Shown one piece after another: positions 25,357 to 34,851 of a DNA stretch of 64,000 bases (the first letter of the stretch is position 1; each line of letters begins with the position of its first letter). The stretch lies in contig NZ_VOBN01000018.1 of NCBI RefSeq assembly GCF_008370045.1, forward strand, positions 1 to 64,000, read 5' to 3'. The notes under the pieces are model-generated. The model was not told the origin of the DNA. It worked only from the letters and a program-made list of their open reading frames with translations, and did no database searches. The stretch is from Pseudomonas sp. ANT_J12. GTDB taxonomy: Bacteria; Pseudomonadota; Gammaproteobacteria; Pseudomonadales; Pseudomonadaceae. Position numbers and translations under genes: made by a program.

Positions 25357-26994
25357 TCAAGCATCCAGCCAGACCTGTTCGGCGAACATGTAGCCCATGA
25401 AACCGCCCAGCGGGTTGCTGCCGTAGCCTTTGATGCGCTGGTCGACGCCGTCGATGTTGCTGATGAACACCGGCACGCCGATGCCGCAGTGGTCATGCAC
25501 CAGGGTTTGCATGTCCGCGTACATCTTGCTGCGCTTGGCGTCGTCGGTTTCACCGCGAGCGAGCATCAGCAGCTGGTCGAACTGGTCGTTCTGCCAACCG
25601 GACTCGTTCCATGGCGCCTTCGACTGGAAGAACTGCGAGAACATCACGTCGGCGTTCGGTCGCGGGTTGATGTTGCCGAAGCTCAGCGGGTGCTTCATCC
25701 AGTGGTTGGACCAGTAGCCGTCGCTCGGCAAGCGGTTGACGTCGAGCTTGAGCCCGGCCTGTTTCGCCGATTGCTGCAACAGCACGGCGATGTCCACCGA
25801 TCCGGTGGCGGCCGGGGAAGCCACCAGCGGCATGCTGATGCTTTCCATACCGGCCTTCTTCAGCAGGAACTTGGCTTTTTCCGGGTCGTAGACGGTTTGC
25901 GGCAGGTCGGCGTTGTAATAACGCGAACCGGGGGCAATCGGATGGTCGTTACCGACCACGGCAAAGCCACGGAATACGGCGGATTTGATCTGTTCGCGGT
26001 CCATCAGGTGCTTCATGGCCTGGGTGAACTCCGCGCTTTTGCCCGGCATCTGATCCTGGCGAATGATCAAATCAGTGTAGTTGCCCGACGGTGCATCGAC
26101 GACCCGGTGCTTGGCGCTGGCCTTGATCCGGGTGGTGGAACGCGGGTTGACCTCGTTGATCATGTGTACGTCGCCGGACAGCAGCGCGTTGACTCGCGAC
26201 GCTTCGTCACCAATGGCGATGAACTCGATCTCGTCGAGGTACGGCAGGCCCGGTTTCCAGTAACCGGTGTTGCGCGCGGCAATCGAGCGCACGCCCGGTT
26301 TGAATTCCTTGACCTTGAACGGCCCGGTGCCGATACCGGCGTTGAAGTCGGTGGTGCCTTCGGGAACGATCAGCAGGTGCGACACGGCGAGGATCGACGG
26401 CAACTCGGCGTTCGGTGCGCTGAGGCGGATCTGCACTTCGTTGGTGCCGGTGGCCTTGATCTCGGCGAACTGTTCCATCAATGGCATGACTTTGGAGCCG
26501 GTCAACGGATCCTTGTGCCGCGACAGCGAGAACACCACATCCGCAGCGCTCAGGGTCTTGCCGTTGTGGAAGGTCACGTCCTTGCGCAGGGTGATGGTCC
26601 ACAGCGTCGCGTCGGTGTTGTCGATGCGTTCAGCCAGTTCCAGTTGCGGCACCAGGTGCGTGTCGAAACGGGTCAGGCCGTTGTAGAACATGAAGTGGCG
26701 CACGTAGTCGGTGGACAGCGCGCCTTTGGCCGGGTCGAGGGTGTCGGCGGTGGAACTGGACATCCCGGCGACGCGAATTCGTCCTCCCGGTTTGCCTTTG
26801 CCCGGTGCCGCGGCCTCTTCGGCAAACAACTTGCCCGCGGCGCCGAACAGGCTGCCGGCGCCCGCAGCGGCCACACCCGCCACGCCGAGCATTTGCAGGG
26901 CGTGACGGCGCGACATGCCACGATTGAGGCCTTCGAACACGCGCAGGCTGTCCTGGCCGGAAATCAGGGGTGAGTCGATCTTGTTGTCAGTCAT
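25357..26994 (-). CDS. Dpp/Opp-type ABC transporter substrate-binding protein
   Basis: A 545-residue solute-binding protein of family 5 (dipeptide, oligopeptide, nickel or opine binders). The N-terminus holds a twin-arginine-like signal, SRRHALQMLG, then a hydrophobic stretch, so Tat export is likely. The body has the family strand ATLWTITLRKDVTFHNGK and the late hinge. The ligand may be a peptide or an amino-acid conjugate. The neighbouring oxidase and deacylase favour an opine-like or N-acyl compound. Confidence 0.88.
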   Translation of the reverse strand: MTDNKIDSPLISGQDSLRVFEGLNRGMSRRHALQMLGVAGVAAAGAGSLFGAAGKLFAEEAAAPGKGKPGGRIRVAGMSSSTADTLDPAKGALSTDYVRHFMFYNGLTRFDTHLVPQLELAERIDNTDATLWTITLRKDVTFHNGKTLSAADVVFSLSRHKDPLTGSKVMPLMEQFAEIKATGTNEVQIRLSAPNAELPSILAVSHLLIVPEGTTDFNAGIGTGPFKVKEFKPGVRSIAARNTGYWKPGLPYLDEIEFIAIGDEASRVNALLSGDVHMINEVNPRSTTRIKASAKHRVVDAPSGNYTDLIIRQDQMPGKSAEFTQAMKHLMDREQIKSAVFRGFAVVGNDHPIAPGSRYYNADLPQTVYDPEKAKFLLKKAGMESISMPLVASPAATGSVDIAVLLQQSAKQAGLKLDVNRLPSDGYWSNHWMKHPLSFGNINPRPNADVMFSQFFQSKAPWNESGWQNDQFDQLLMLARGETDDAKRSKMYADMQTLVHDHCGIGVPVFISNIDGVDQRIKGYGSNPLGGFMGYMFAEQVWLDA

Positions 26995-27077
26995 ATCAGT
27001 TGTACCTGTCGAGAAGGAGAAGGCTCCGGTTGTCCGGGGCGTTGAAACGCAAACGACGGTGACGCCACAACATCAAC

Positions 27078-28352
27078 TCAATGCAAATAGTCCTGGAAGC
27101 GGTAATAAGCGCCCACGAACGGCAGGAACCACGGCTTGCCGAAATGCCCGGGGATCGCCGGCCAGTCGAGTTCGCGCCAGGGGTTGGCCTCGACCTTGCC
27201 AGCCATCACCTGGGCCATGACCTGGCCCATGTGTACCGACATCTGCACCCCATGGCCGCTGTAGCCCATGGAGTGATAAATGCCGCCGTGCTGGCCGGCC
27301 CGGGGGAGTCGGTCGGAGGTCATGTCCACCAGTCCGCCCCAACAGTAATCGATCTTCACGTTGGCCAACTGCGGGAACATCTGCACCATCGCCGCTTGCA
27401 GCACCTTGCCGCTTTTGGCGTCATTGACGCTGTCGGACATGGCAAACCGGGCACGGCCGCCGAACAGCAGGCGGTTGTCCGGGGTCAAGCGGAAGTAGTT
27501 GCCGATCATGCGGCTGGTGACATAGGCGCGGCGGCCTGGCAGCAGTTGATCGATCAACTCTTTTGAGAGCACTTCGGTAGCGATGACGAAACTGCCCACC
27601 GGCACGATCCGCCGCCGATACCAGCCCAAACCGCCGTGCTGACAGGCGCCGGTCGCCAGCAACACTTGCCCCGCGTGCAGTGAACCCTTGCTGGTGTTGA
27701 CCTGATAGCCGCCCGCCTGGGCTTTCCAGTCCAGCACCGAAGTGCCTTGGTGGATCAGCGCGCCATGCCTCGCCGCAGCCTCGGCCAGCCCGACACCGAA
27801 GCGCCCGACGTGCATCTGCACGCCGTTGCGTTGCAGCAAGCCACCGTGGAACTGCGCCGAATTCACTTCATCACGAGTCTGCTCGGCGGACAGCAACTCG
27901 ACCTCGGCATCGACTTCCTTGCGAATCAATTCGCAGGTGCGCGCCAGGCCTTCGTAGTGCAGCGGCTTGGCGGCCAATTTGAGCTTGCCGTTGCGGATCA
28001 GGTCGCAGGCGATCTGCTCCTGTTCCACCAGCGACACCACGCTCTGCACCGCGCTTTCATAGGCCTGGTAATAAGCTCGCGCCTTGTCGGCACCGAGGCT
28101 GGCGCTGAGCCCGGCGTAATCCTGGGCCACCCCGGTGTTGCATTGGCCACCGTTGCGCCCCGAGGCTTCGCCGATCACCCGCCCGGCTTCGAGCACCACC
28201 ACACTGGCGCCCTTCAAGGCCAACGCCCGAGCCGCCGCCAAACCGGTGAAACCGCCACCGACGATGGCCACGTCGACCTGCCCGGGCAACCCGCCGAGCT
28301 GGGCACCGGTGAAGGCCGGTGCGGTGTCGAGCCAGTAGGATTCACTGCCCAT
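27078..28352 (-). CDS. FAD-dependent amine oxidoreductase (PuuB/DadA-like)
   Basis: A 424-residue DAO-family flavoprotein. It shows VAIVGGGFTGLAAARALA, then VVLEAGRVIGEASGRNGG, the pattern of gamma-glutamylputrescine oxidase PuuB and related enzymes, and ends with YSGHGVQMSVHMGQVMA. It would oxidise an amino group and release an aldehyde, which fits the aldehyde dehydrogenases nearby. It lies between the HAD hydrolase and the binding protein in the same direction and is probably part of the operon. Confidence 0.82.
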   Translation of the reverse strand: MGSESYWLDTAPAFTGAQLGGLPGQVDVAIVGGGFTGLAAARALALKGASVVVLEAGRVIGEASGRNGGQCNTGVAQDYAGLSASLGADKARAYYQAYESAVQSVVSLVEQEQIACDLIRNGKLKLAAKPLHYEGLARTCELIRKEVDAEVELLSAEQTRDEVNSAQFHGGLLQRNGVQMHVGRFGVGLAEAAARHGALIHQGTSVLDWKAQAGGYQVNTSKGSLHAGQVLLATGACQHGGLGWYRRRIVPVGSFVIATEVLSKELIDQLLPGRRAYVTSRMIGNYFRLTPDNRLLFGGRARFAMSDSVNDAKSGKVLQAAMVQMFPQLANVKIDYCWGGLVDMTSDRLPRAGQHGGIYHSMGYSGHGVQMSVHMGQVMAQVMAGKVEANPWRELDWPAIPGHFGKPWFLPFVGAYYRFQDYLH

Positions 28353-28379
28353 TGTCTAACCCCTTGTGCCTTAAGAGAC

Positions 28380-29048
28380 TCAGAGACCAACCAACGCAGC
28401 CAGCCCACCGATATCGGTGATCTGCTGGTAGCCGTAGAACGCGTTGCCCGGCACTTCATGGCCACGGGCGACGAAGGCCTTGTTCTTGATCTTCATGTCA
28501 TGGGCCGGCATCAGGTCGTAACGGAAGCTGGAGGACACATGCAAGATGTCTTCCGGTCCGCAGTTGAGGTTGTCGAGCATGTACTCGAACGCGGCCAGAC
28601 GCGGCTTGTAGGCCTGGGCCTGCTCGGCGGTGAAGACCTTGTGGAACGGCGCGCCGAGTTTGTCGACGTTGGACATGATCTGGCTGTCGCTGGCGTTGGA
28701 GAAAATCACCAGGGGGATTTTGTCGGCGATTTTCGACAGGCCGGCCGGGACGTCCGGGTGCGGGCCCCAGGTCGGCACGGCGTCGTAATACAGCTGGCCT
28801 TCGTCGCGGTAGGCGATGCCCCAGCGCTTGCAGGTCCGGGCCAGGGCGGTCTTGAGGATTTCGTCGTACGGCATCCAGTCGCCCATGACCTGGTCCAGGC
28901 GATAGGCCGAGAAATCCTTGACGAACTGATCCATCTGCTCGGGTTTGACGCGATCGGCGAAAAGCTCGCGAGTCATCGTGCCCATGTGGAAATTGGTCAG
29001 CGTACCGTAGCAGTCGAACGTAATGAATTTGGGGCGAAGAAAGCTCAT
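28380..29048 (-). CDS. Haloacid dehalogenase type II-like hydrolase
   Basis: A 222-residue HAD enzyme. The nucleophile motif is ITFDCYGTLTNF, motif II is IFSNASDS, and the Lys is in QAYKPRLAAFEYML. The length and order match L-2-haloacid dehalogenases (about 230), but family members include phosphatases. It is first in the long catabolic operon, 27 bases ahead of the PuuB-like gene, so it may remove a phosphate or halide from a pathway intermediate or be a housekeeping clean-up enzyme. Confidence 0.8.
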   Translation of the reverse strand: MSFLRPKFITFDCYGTLTNFHMGTMTRELFADRVKPEQMDQFVKDFSAYRLDQVMGDWMPYDEILKTALARTCKRWGIAYRDEGQLYYDAVPTWGPHPDVPAGLSKIADKIPLVIFSNASDSQIMSNVDKLGAPFHKVFTAEQAQAYKPRLAAFEYMLDNLNCGPEDILHVSSSFRYDLMPAHDMKIKNKAFVARGHEVPGNAFYGYQQITDIGGLAALVGL

Positions 29049-29343
29049 TGAGTGCGGTCCTGAAGTTCGTTGAGGTCATGGCGTGACTGGCATTCGCGTC
29101 GTGGGAAAGGCTCAGATGCAACGCTGCAGCACACCGTCATTACAACACCGTGAAATCAGCAGATGGCGTTAAAAGCGACCTCTGCTCGATACAAACCACC
29201 GTTTTAGCCACCCCCCTCAGCAGACTTTGCGGCCCGCTCCAGCCTTGGGCAAACCCCGTATTTGTGCGCTCTTATGGACCTTTATAGCCCGGTGCGGCCG
29301 GCCTGTGCCGCGATTGGCCGCAGAAACTGCGTCGGGCGGAATG
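29049..29343. other. Upstream region of the long catabolic operon
   Basis: No gene is seen. The operon promoter should lie here on the minus strand. I looked for a sigma-54 element (TGGCAC with TTGC) and found none. Confidence 0.5.
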
Positions 29344-29376
29344 AAAACGGGCGCTTCCCTGAGAAGGCGCCCGTTT
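29344..29376 (-). terminator. Probable terminator of the aldehyde dehydrogenase transcript
   Basis: A ten-base stem, aaacgggcgc with gcgcccgttt, has a GC core and short T tracts on both sides. It lies beyond the REPIN downstream of the aldehyde dehydrogenase stop. Confidence 0.65.
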
Positions 29377-29404
29377 AGATGCGGTTAGATGGCTGACCGA
29401 TAAA

Positions 29405-29537
29405 CTGTGGCGAGGGAGCTTGCTCCCGTTCGACTGCGAAGCGGTCGCAAAACCCGCGAATGCGTATTACCTGAAAAAATGTGGTGACTGGTTTTGGGGG
29501 CGCTTCGCACCCCAGGGGGAAAGCTCCCTCGCCACAG
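29405..29537. repeat. REPIN-like inverted pair
   Basis: Outer arms ctgtggcgagggagctt and its reverse complement (29405-29421 and 29521-29537) enclose about 100 bases containing further short palindromes. It belongs to the same family as the copies at 11030 and 35682, but with gagctt instead of gggctt. Confidence 0.9.
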
Positions 29538-29548
29538 GGGATGTGGTG

Positions 29549-31021
29549 TTATTGGAGGATATCGATCAGCACGCTCTTGAAGCGCAAATTGGCTTCGAAG
29601 GCTTCACGACCCAAATCCTTGCCAATGCCCGAGCGCTTGTAGCCGCCCGTCGGCAGGATATAGTCGTTACTGCGCCCGTAACGGTTGACCCACACCGTCC
29701 CCGCCTCCAGCTTGCGCACCAGTCGCAAGGCGCGATTGATGTCGGCGGTGTGCACACCCGCCGCCAGGCCATAGGTGGCGTGGGCGGCCAGGCTCAGCGC
29801 CTGCTCTTCGTCATCGAACGCCTGCACCGTCAGCACCGGGCCGAAGATTTCTTCGCAGACCGCCGGATTCTGGTTGTCGAGGCCGGCCAGCAACGTCGGT
29901 TGGTAGTAAGCACCGCCCAACCCATCGAACAATCCGCCGCCGGTCAGCACTTCGGCCCCGGCCTGGCGCGAGCGCTGGACAATGCCGTCGATGCGATTGG
30001 CCTGGAGCCGGGAAATGATCGGCGACAGCGTGCTCTCGGGCGACCAGGTCGGGCCGGGGCGCAGCGCTTCGAAGTACGCCTGCAACTGCGCAATAAACGG
30101 CTCCATGATCGAACGCTGGATCAACAGCCGCGAACCGGACACGCAAACCTGCCCGGCATTCCCGGTGATGGCCAGCGCCACGGTGCGCGCGGTTTTCGCG
30201 ATGTCCGGTACATCAGCGAACACCAGTTGCGGACTCTTGCCGCCGAGTTCCAGCGTCACCGGTTTCGGCCCCACCAACGCACACGTGGACATGATGCTCG
30301 ACCCGGTCGCGGTGGACCCGGTAAAGGTCACCTTGCCGACTCGCGGATGACGGCACAAGGCATCGCCGGTAACGCGGCCATCGCCCTGCACCACGTTGAA
30401 AATCCCCGCTGGAACACCGGCCTGCAACGCCAGTTCGGCAAAGCGCAGACTGGAGAATGGTGTCAGTTCCGAAGGTTTGAGCACCACGGCATTGCCTGCG
30501 GCCAACGCCGGGGCGACTTTCCAGGAGGCCATGCTCAGCGGGAAATTCCACGGTGCGATGGCTGCGATCACGCCATAGGGTTCGGCGATCTGCATGCCCA
30601 ATCGGTCGGTCTGGGTTGCCGCGACCTGGCCGCCGTGCTTGTCCGCCAGTTCAGCAAAAAAGCGAATGCCTTCGGCGACATAAGGAATGTCCCAGGCGAT
30701 CACATCTTTATGCGGGCGGGTCGAGCCGACGGCTTCCAGTGGCGCGAGGATTTCGGCATCCGCTTCGATCAGGTCAGCCCAACGGCGCATGACCCGCGCC
30801 CGCTCCCGGGGCGGCCGGCTGGCCCAATCGCTGCGGTTGAACGCCTGCCAGGCATTGTTGACGGCTTCATCCACCAGGTTGGCATCGGCCACCGGCAACC
30901 CGGCATACACCTGACCGTCTGACGGTCGCACGACCTCCAGTCCGGGTTGAGCGTCGCGGTATTGGCCGCCGATAAAGTGAGCGCTGCGCACAGCGATAAG
31001 ACGAGGATCGAAGCTATCCAT
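29549..31021 (-). CDS. NAD(P)-dependent aldehyde dehydrogenase
   Basis: A 490-residue aldehyde dehydrogenase. It has IAPWNFPLSMASWKVAPALA, the turn FTGSTATG, the base in LELGGKSPQ and the catalytic Cys in NAGQVCVSGSR. A C-terminal GTVWVNRYGRSNDYILPTGG carries the family's late Asn. The ATG at 31021 has GGAG six bases before it and gives MDSFDPRLIAVRS. Upstream codons lack similarity. It is a separate transcript upstream of the catabolic operon and could supply a second aldehyde oxidation step for the same pathway. The substrate is unknown. Confidence 0.85.
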   Translation of the reverse strand: MDSFDPRLIAVRSAHFIGGQYRDAQPGLEVVRPSDGQVYAGLPVADANLVDEAVNNAWQAFNRSDWASRPPRERARVMRRWADLIEADAEILAPLEAVGSTRPHKDVIAWDIPYVAEGIRFFAELADKHGGQVAATQTDRLGMQIAEPYGVIAAIAPWNFPLSMASWKVAPALAAGNAVVLKPSELTPFSSLRFAELALQAGVPAGIFNVVQGDGRVTGDALCRHPRVGKVTFTGSTATGSSIMSTCALVGPKPVTLELGGKSPQLVFADVPDIAKTARTVALAITGNAGQVCVSGSRLLIQRSIMEPFIAQLQAYFEALRPGPTWSPESTLSPIISRLQANRIDGIVQRSRQAGAEVLTGGGLFDGLGGAYYQPTLLAGLDNQNPAVCEEIFGPVLTVQAFDDEEQALSLAAHATYGLAAGVHTADINRALRLVRKLEAGTVWVNRYGRSNDYILPTGGYKRSGIGKDLGREAFEANLRFKSVLIDILQ

Positions 31022-31249
31022 GGAGCACTCCAAAATAGGGCTGGCGAGTCGTTGATTCAGGCTTCCATCGTAGAAAAAAAGCCCAAGCATTTGCTGCCGA
31101 CCTTGCCGTGCAATTAAGTAGTAAGTGTGGTCTTGTGGCCTCAGCCTCGCGGAATCTGCCGAATGTTCCGAGCCCTCTTGTCAGGCGTTTACGCAGATGG
31201 GATACAAGCACCATCACGCCGGGAAACCGGCCGCTAACGGAGACTCGCC

Positions 31250-32095
31250 ATGCCCGCCCCTTACGTTTATCGCCCGATGACTGCTGCCGATCTCCCGGCG
31301 GCCCATGCCTTGTCCGTGCAACTGAAATGGCCCCATCGGCTGGACGATTGGGCCATGGTGCTGCGCATCAGCGAAGGCTTTGTCGCGCTGGATGGCGAGC
31401 GTCTGATCGGCACGGCGTTCACCTGCCCTCAAGGGGATTTCGCCACCATTGGCCTGGTGATTGTCAGCGACGACTATCAAGGCAAAGGCATCGGTCGCCA
31501 GTTGATGGAGCAGGCACTGGATGCTTGCCAGAATCGCACGCCAGTATTGAACGCGACCCTCGCCGGTGCGCCGCTGTATGTCAGTCAGGGCTTTGTGGAA
31601 TTCGGGCGGATTGAGCAGCATCAAGGACTGGCGCAAGCACCCGCTCCTGCGCCGCTGGCTGACGGTGAAACCTGTCGCTCACTGCGTGACGCCGATAAGG
31701 CCCGAGTGCTGAAACTGGCCAACACCAGCACCGGAATGGATCGACACGCCGTGCTCAGCGATCTGTTCGATGTCATCGAGCACGCCGTGGTCATCGAGCG
31801 TGACGGCCAGGTGCGCGCCTTCGCCATGCTGCGTCCCTACGGCCGTGGTCGCGGCGTCGGCCCGGTGGTTGCAGAAAACCTGGAGCAGGCCCAACACCTG
31901 ATCGCAACGTTGTTGGCCCAGGTCCCGGACACCTTCGTACGCATCGACATTCCGGCGGACAACGGCCTGAGCGACTGGCTGGAAACCGCCGGCCTCAAAC
32001 AGATCGACACCGTCGCACAAATGGCCCGTGGCACCCCGCCGCAAGCGGCCGACGGTGTGCTCCAGTTTGCCGTGGTCACCCAAGCCATCGGCTGA
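31250..32095 (+). CDS. GNAT-family N-acetyltransferase with C-terminal accessory domain
   Basis: A 281-residue protein. The N-terminal GNAT fold (about 1-130) has the acetyl-CoA loop SDDYQGKGIGRQLM in the RxxGxG/A position. The second half (about 145-275) is a degenerate GNAT-like domain often fused in such proteins. It begins 154 bases after the end of the divergent aldehyde dehydrogenase region and is followed by a cupin gene 61 bases later on the same strand, perhaps a two-gene operon. The acceptor substrate is unknown. Confidence 0.8.
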   Translation: MPAPYVYRPMTAADLPAAHALSVQLKWPHRLDDWAMVLRISEGFVALDGERLIGTAFTCPQGDFATIGLVIVSDDYQGKGIGRQLMEQALDACQNRTPVLNATLAGAPLYVSQGFVEFGRIEQHQGLAQAPAPAPLADGETCRSLRDADKARVLKLANTSTGMDRHAVLSDLFDVIEHAVVIERDGQVRAFAMLRPYGRGRGVGPVVAENLEQAQHLIATLLAQVPDTFVRIDIPADNGLSDWLETAGLKQIDTVAQMARGTPPQAADGVLQFAVVTQAIG

Positions 32096-32156
32096 TCGCT
32101 CGGCCTGATCGAACCCACGTCACCCCACACCTTTATTTGTATGGAGCGTCACTCGT

Positions 32157-32864
32157 ATGTCCCAACCTACCGTTCTGCTGTTGGCGCGCGCCGACGGCAG
32201 CCGCGTTGTCACGCCGTTCAAAACGCTGCCGTTGAGTGCGACCGATCCGTTTATGGAGACTCGCCGGGTCGCCTGGTCCGGTAATGACGGCATATCTGCA
32301 GGTCTTGTGGAAACCGGCGAAGTACTGGATATCGAGGATTTTCCGCACACCGAAGTGCTCGTGGTCCACGCCGGCCATGTGCAGCTGAAAACCCCGGACC
32401 AGACGTTGGAACTGGGCGTGGGAGCCAGCGCGGTGATCGGTCGCGGGACCACGCTGCGGATCGAAGCGCACGCGGCTACGCAATGGGCGTTTTGTGCCAT
32501 GACCACCGCCGTGCCGACGCCAGGCCTGACCCTGCTTGATCCACTGGCAATGCTCTCGCCTTCGGCAGCACCGCAAGCGCAAATCCTGATCGGCCCGACG
32601 CCGCAATGCCGGTCACGCAACGCCTTTGAAGACGAGGCGACCGATCTGCGCGTCGGCGTCTGGGACTCGACGCCTTACGAACGTCATGGCCGTGCGCACA
32701 AGCTCAATGAACTGATGCACTTGCTCGAAGGCAGCGTGACGTTGCTTGCGCCCGACGGCGCAAGCGTGACAGTCAACCCCGGCGACAGCGTGTTCGTGCC
32801 GCAAGGTGCGCCCTGCGCGTGGAAAAGCTCGCGCTATGTGCGCAAGGTATATGCGGTCAAATAG
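32157..32864 (+). CDS. Two-domain cupin protein
   Basis: A 235-residue protein with two cupin barrels. The first covers about 45-110 (EDFPHTEVLVVHAGHVQL). The second covers about 155-230 (KLNELMHLLEGSVTLLAPDG then GDSVFVPQGAPCAW). The second domain keeps the GDxxFVPxG turn of cupin-3 (DUF861-like) proteins. Cupins bind small molecules or catalyse ring and sugar chemistry. This one may be a stress or ligand-binding protein. It ends overlapping the tail of the convergent LysR gene by eight bases. Confidence 0.75.
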   Translation: MSQPTVLLLARADGSRVVTPFKTLPLSATDPFMETRRVAWSGNDGISAGLVETGEVLDIEDFPHTEVLVVHAGHVQLKTPDQTLELGVGASAVIGRGTTLRIEAHAATQWAFCAMTTAVPTPGLTLLDPLAMLSPSAAPQAQILIGPTPQCRSRNAFEDEATDLRVGVWDSTPYERHGRAHKLNELMHLLEGSVTLLAPDGASVTVNPGDSVFVPQGAPCAWKSSRYVRKVYAVK

Positions 32865-33747
32865 CGGTATGCGCCAGCAGACACTGGACCAAGGCGTCAA
32901 ACACCACCTTGCAGCGAGGGCTGTTGCGCAGGTCTTCGTGCATGGTGACCCAGGCGTCCAGCTGGAAGGTCAGGTGTTCGGGTAATACCTGCACCAGATT
33001 CGCGTCGCGCCTGGCCACGGCCGACTGGCAAAAACCAATGCCAGCGCCCGCCCGAATCAGGGCCAGTTGCGCCAGGTCGCTGTCGCTGCGCAGGGCAAAG
33101 CCTTCACGGCTCCAGCCGGGCACTTGTTTGCTGGCGGCGCGCAGGAACGGTGTCTCCGTGTCGAAGCCGATCATGGTGTGCCCAACCAGATCGGCCGGCA
33201 GTGCCGGCGTGCCGAACTGCTGCAGATAGTCGACCCGGGCGTGTAGCCCGACCTTGACGTGACCGACACTGCGAGCGATGAGTTGCTCCTGTTTCGGTGC
33301 GGTCATGCGCACCGCGATGTCGGCCTCGCGTTGCAACAAATCCTGCACGCGGTTGGTGGCCACCAGTTCAATAGTGAGTTGCGGATGCGCCTGACGCAGT
33401 CGTGCCATCGCCAGCGGCAACACTTCCACGGCAATCACTTCGCTGGCGGTAATGCGCACGGTGCCGCCAGTGGTTTGGCCCTGCCCGGCCATTGCCCGCT
33501 CCAGCGCCGCCGCGTTGCTGTGCATGGCCTCGGCGTAACTGCGCAAGGTCAACGCGGCTTCGGTCGGCATCAAGCCGGTCCTTGAGCGCGTGAATAACGT
33601 CTGTTTAAACGAGGCTTCCAGTTCGGCAACGTGGCGACCCACCGTGGGCTGGGTAATGCCCAGCGCCCGCGCAGCCGCCGACAGCGAGCCATGGGTCAGC
33701 ACCGCCAGAAAGCTTCGATAGAGTTCCCAACCGATATTTTTAGTCAT
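32857..33747 (-). CDS. LysR-family transcriptional regulator
   Basis: A 296-residue LysR regulator. The N-terminal winged helix is visible as LYRSFLAVLTHGSLSAAARA then ITQPTVGRHVAELE. The effector domain follows from about residue 90. The gene is divergent from the epimerase gene 90 bases away, the classic arrangement for control of a neighbour. The usual family start MTKNIGWELY has no Shine-Dalgarno site. A palindrome, atacataaatgtat, covers its start codon (33746-33759). An in-frame ATG 19 codons upstream has a weak site, so the start is not settled. Confidence 0.87.
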   Translation of the reverse strand: MTKNIGWELYRSFLAVLTHGSLSAAARALGITQPTVGRHVAELEASFKQTLFTRSRTGLMPTEAALTLRSYAEAMHSNAAALERAMAGQGQTTGGTVRITASEVIAVEVLPLAMARLRQAHPQLTIELVATNRVQDLLQREADIAVRMTAPKQEQLIARSVGHVKVGLHARVDYLQQFGTPALPADLVGHTMIGFDTETPFLRAASKQVPGWSREGFALRSDSDLAQLALIRAGAGIGFCQSAVARRDANLVQVLPEHLTFQLDAWVTMHEDLRNSPRCKVVFDALVQCLLAHTAI

Positions 33748-33837
33748 ACATAAATGTATAGATAGTGGTTGATATTCCGCAATTTCTTTCATTCCGCGCC
33801 TGGCGCCAAAATGGATTTCAATTGTGGAGAACGTGAT

Positions 33838-34809
33838 ATGGCGCAGAAAGTTCTGGTATTGGGTGCAACAGGCGGCATCGGCGGTGAAGTGGCGCGTCAG
33901 TTGCGCGACGCGGGATGGCAGGTCCAGGCGCTGCAACGCGGCCTCGCGCAAAGCAGTGAAACCCGCGAGGGCATTCTCTATCTGCGTGGCGATGCGCTGA
34001 ACCGCGAGGACGTGATGCGCGCCGCGCAGGGTTGCAGCGTGCTGATCCACGGGGTCAATCCACCCGGCTATCGTCGCTGGAATGAATGGGTGCTGCCGAT
34101 GATCGACAACACCATCGCCGCCGCGCTGAAGGAAGGCGCCACGGTGGTGTTGCCCGGCACGGTCTACAACTTCGGCCCGGACGCCTTCCCGCTGTTGACC
34201 GAGGATTCACCGCAGCACCCACTGACCCGCAAAGGCCAGATCCGCGTCCAGCTCGAACAACGCTTGCTCGCCGCAACGCAAAAAGGCGCGCGGGCGATTG
34301 TGCTGCGCGCTGGCGATTTCTTTGGTCCGCAGGCCGGCAACAGTTGGTTTTCCCAAGGGATGATCAAGCCTGGGCAAGCGGTGAAACGCATCAATTTGCC
34401 GAGCGATCCCGGCGTTGGCCATCAGTGGTCGTATTTACCGGATGTCGCGCAGACCGTCGTGCAATTGCTCAACCGTCGGGAGCAATTGGCGTCCTTCTCT
34501 ACCTTCCATATGGACGGGCATTGGGACGCCGATGGCACGCAGATCGCCAGCGCCATCGCGCGCTGTGTCGAACGTAATGGCGGGCAGGCGAAACTGCGCG
34601 CCTATCCGTGGTGGCTGGCGCGGCTGGTCTCGCCGTTCATGACCACCCTGCGTGAACTGTTGGAGATGCGCTACCTGTGGCAAACCCCGCTGCGCATGGA
34701 CAACAGCCGTTTGCTGGCGGTGCTCGGGACCGAGCCGCACACACCGTTGGAGCAAGCGGTCGAAGCCACCCTGCAAGGTCTGGGCTGCCTTTCCCTCCCC
34801 AACCATTGA
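33838..34809 (+). CDS. NAD-dependent epimerase/dehydratase-family protein
   Basis: A 323-residue short-chain-fold protein. The cofactor loop is VLVLGATGGIGGEVARQL, an atypical-SDR pattern. Later segments (TVVLPGTVYNFGPDAF, VLRAGDFFGPQAGN) match the epimerase/reductase superfamily. GGAG lies eight bases before the ATG at 33838. Codons before it are not conserved in type. It is divergent from the LysR gene and probably its target. The reaction cannot be told, and sugar-nucleotide epimerisation is unlikely given the absence of sugar genes nearby. Confidence 0.8.
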   Translation: MAQKVLVLGATGGIGGEVARQLRDAGWQVQALQRGLAQSSETREGILYLRGDALNREDVMRAAQGCSVLIHGVNPPGYRRWNEWVLPMIDNTIAAALKEGATVVLPGTVYNFGPDAFPLLTEDSPQHPLTRKGQIRVQLEQRLLAATQKGARAIVLRAGDFFGPQAGNSWFSQGMIKPGQAVKRINLPSDPGVGHQWSYLPDVAQTVVQLLNRREQLASFSTFHMDGHWDADGTQIASAIARCVERNGGQAKLRAYPWWLARLVSPFMTTLRELLEMRYLWQTPLRMDNSRLLAVLGTEPHTPLEQAVEATLQGLGCLSLPNH

Positions 34810-34851
34810 AATTTTCAGCGATACTCGGCGCACCTCTCATAGGATTTGAAA

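Noticed and set aside
24358..26973. A very long plus-strand open frame (871 codons) opposite the permease and binding-protein genes
   Set aside because: It is antisense to two clear ABC-transporter genes, rich in His, Arg and Gln as GC-rich shadow frames are, and has no recognisable domain.
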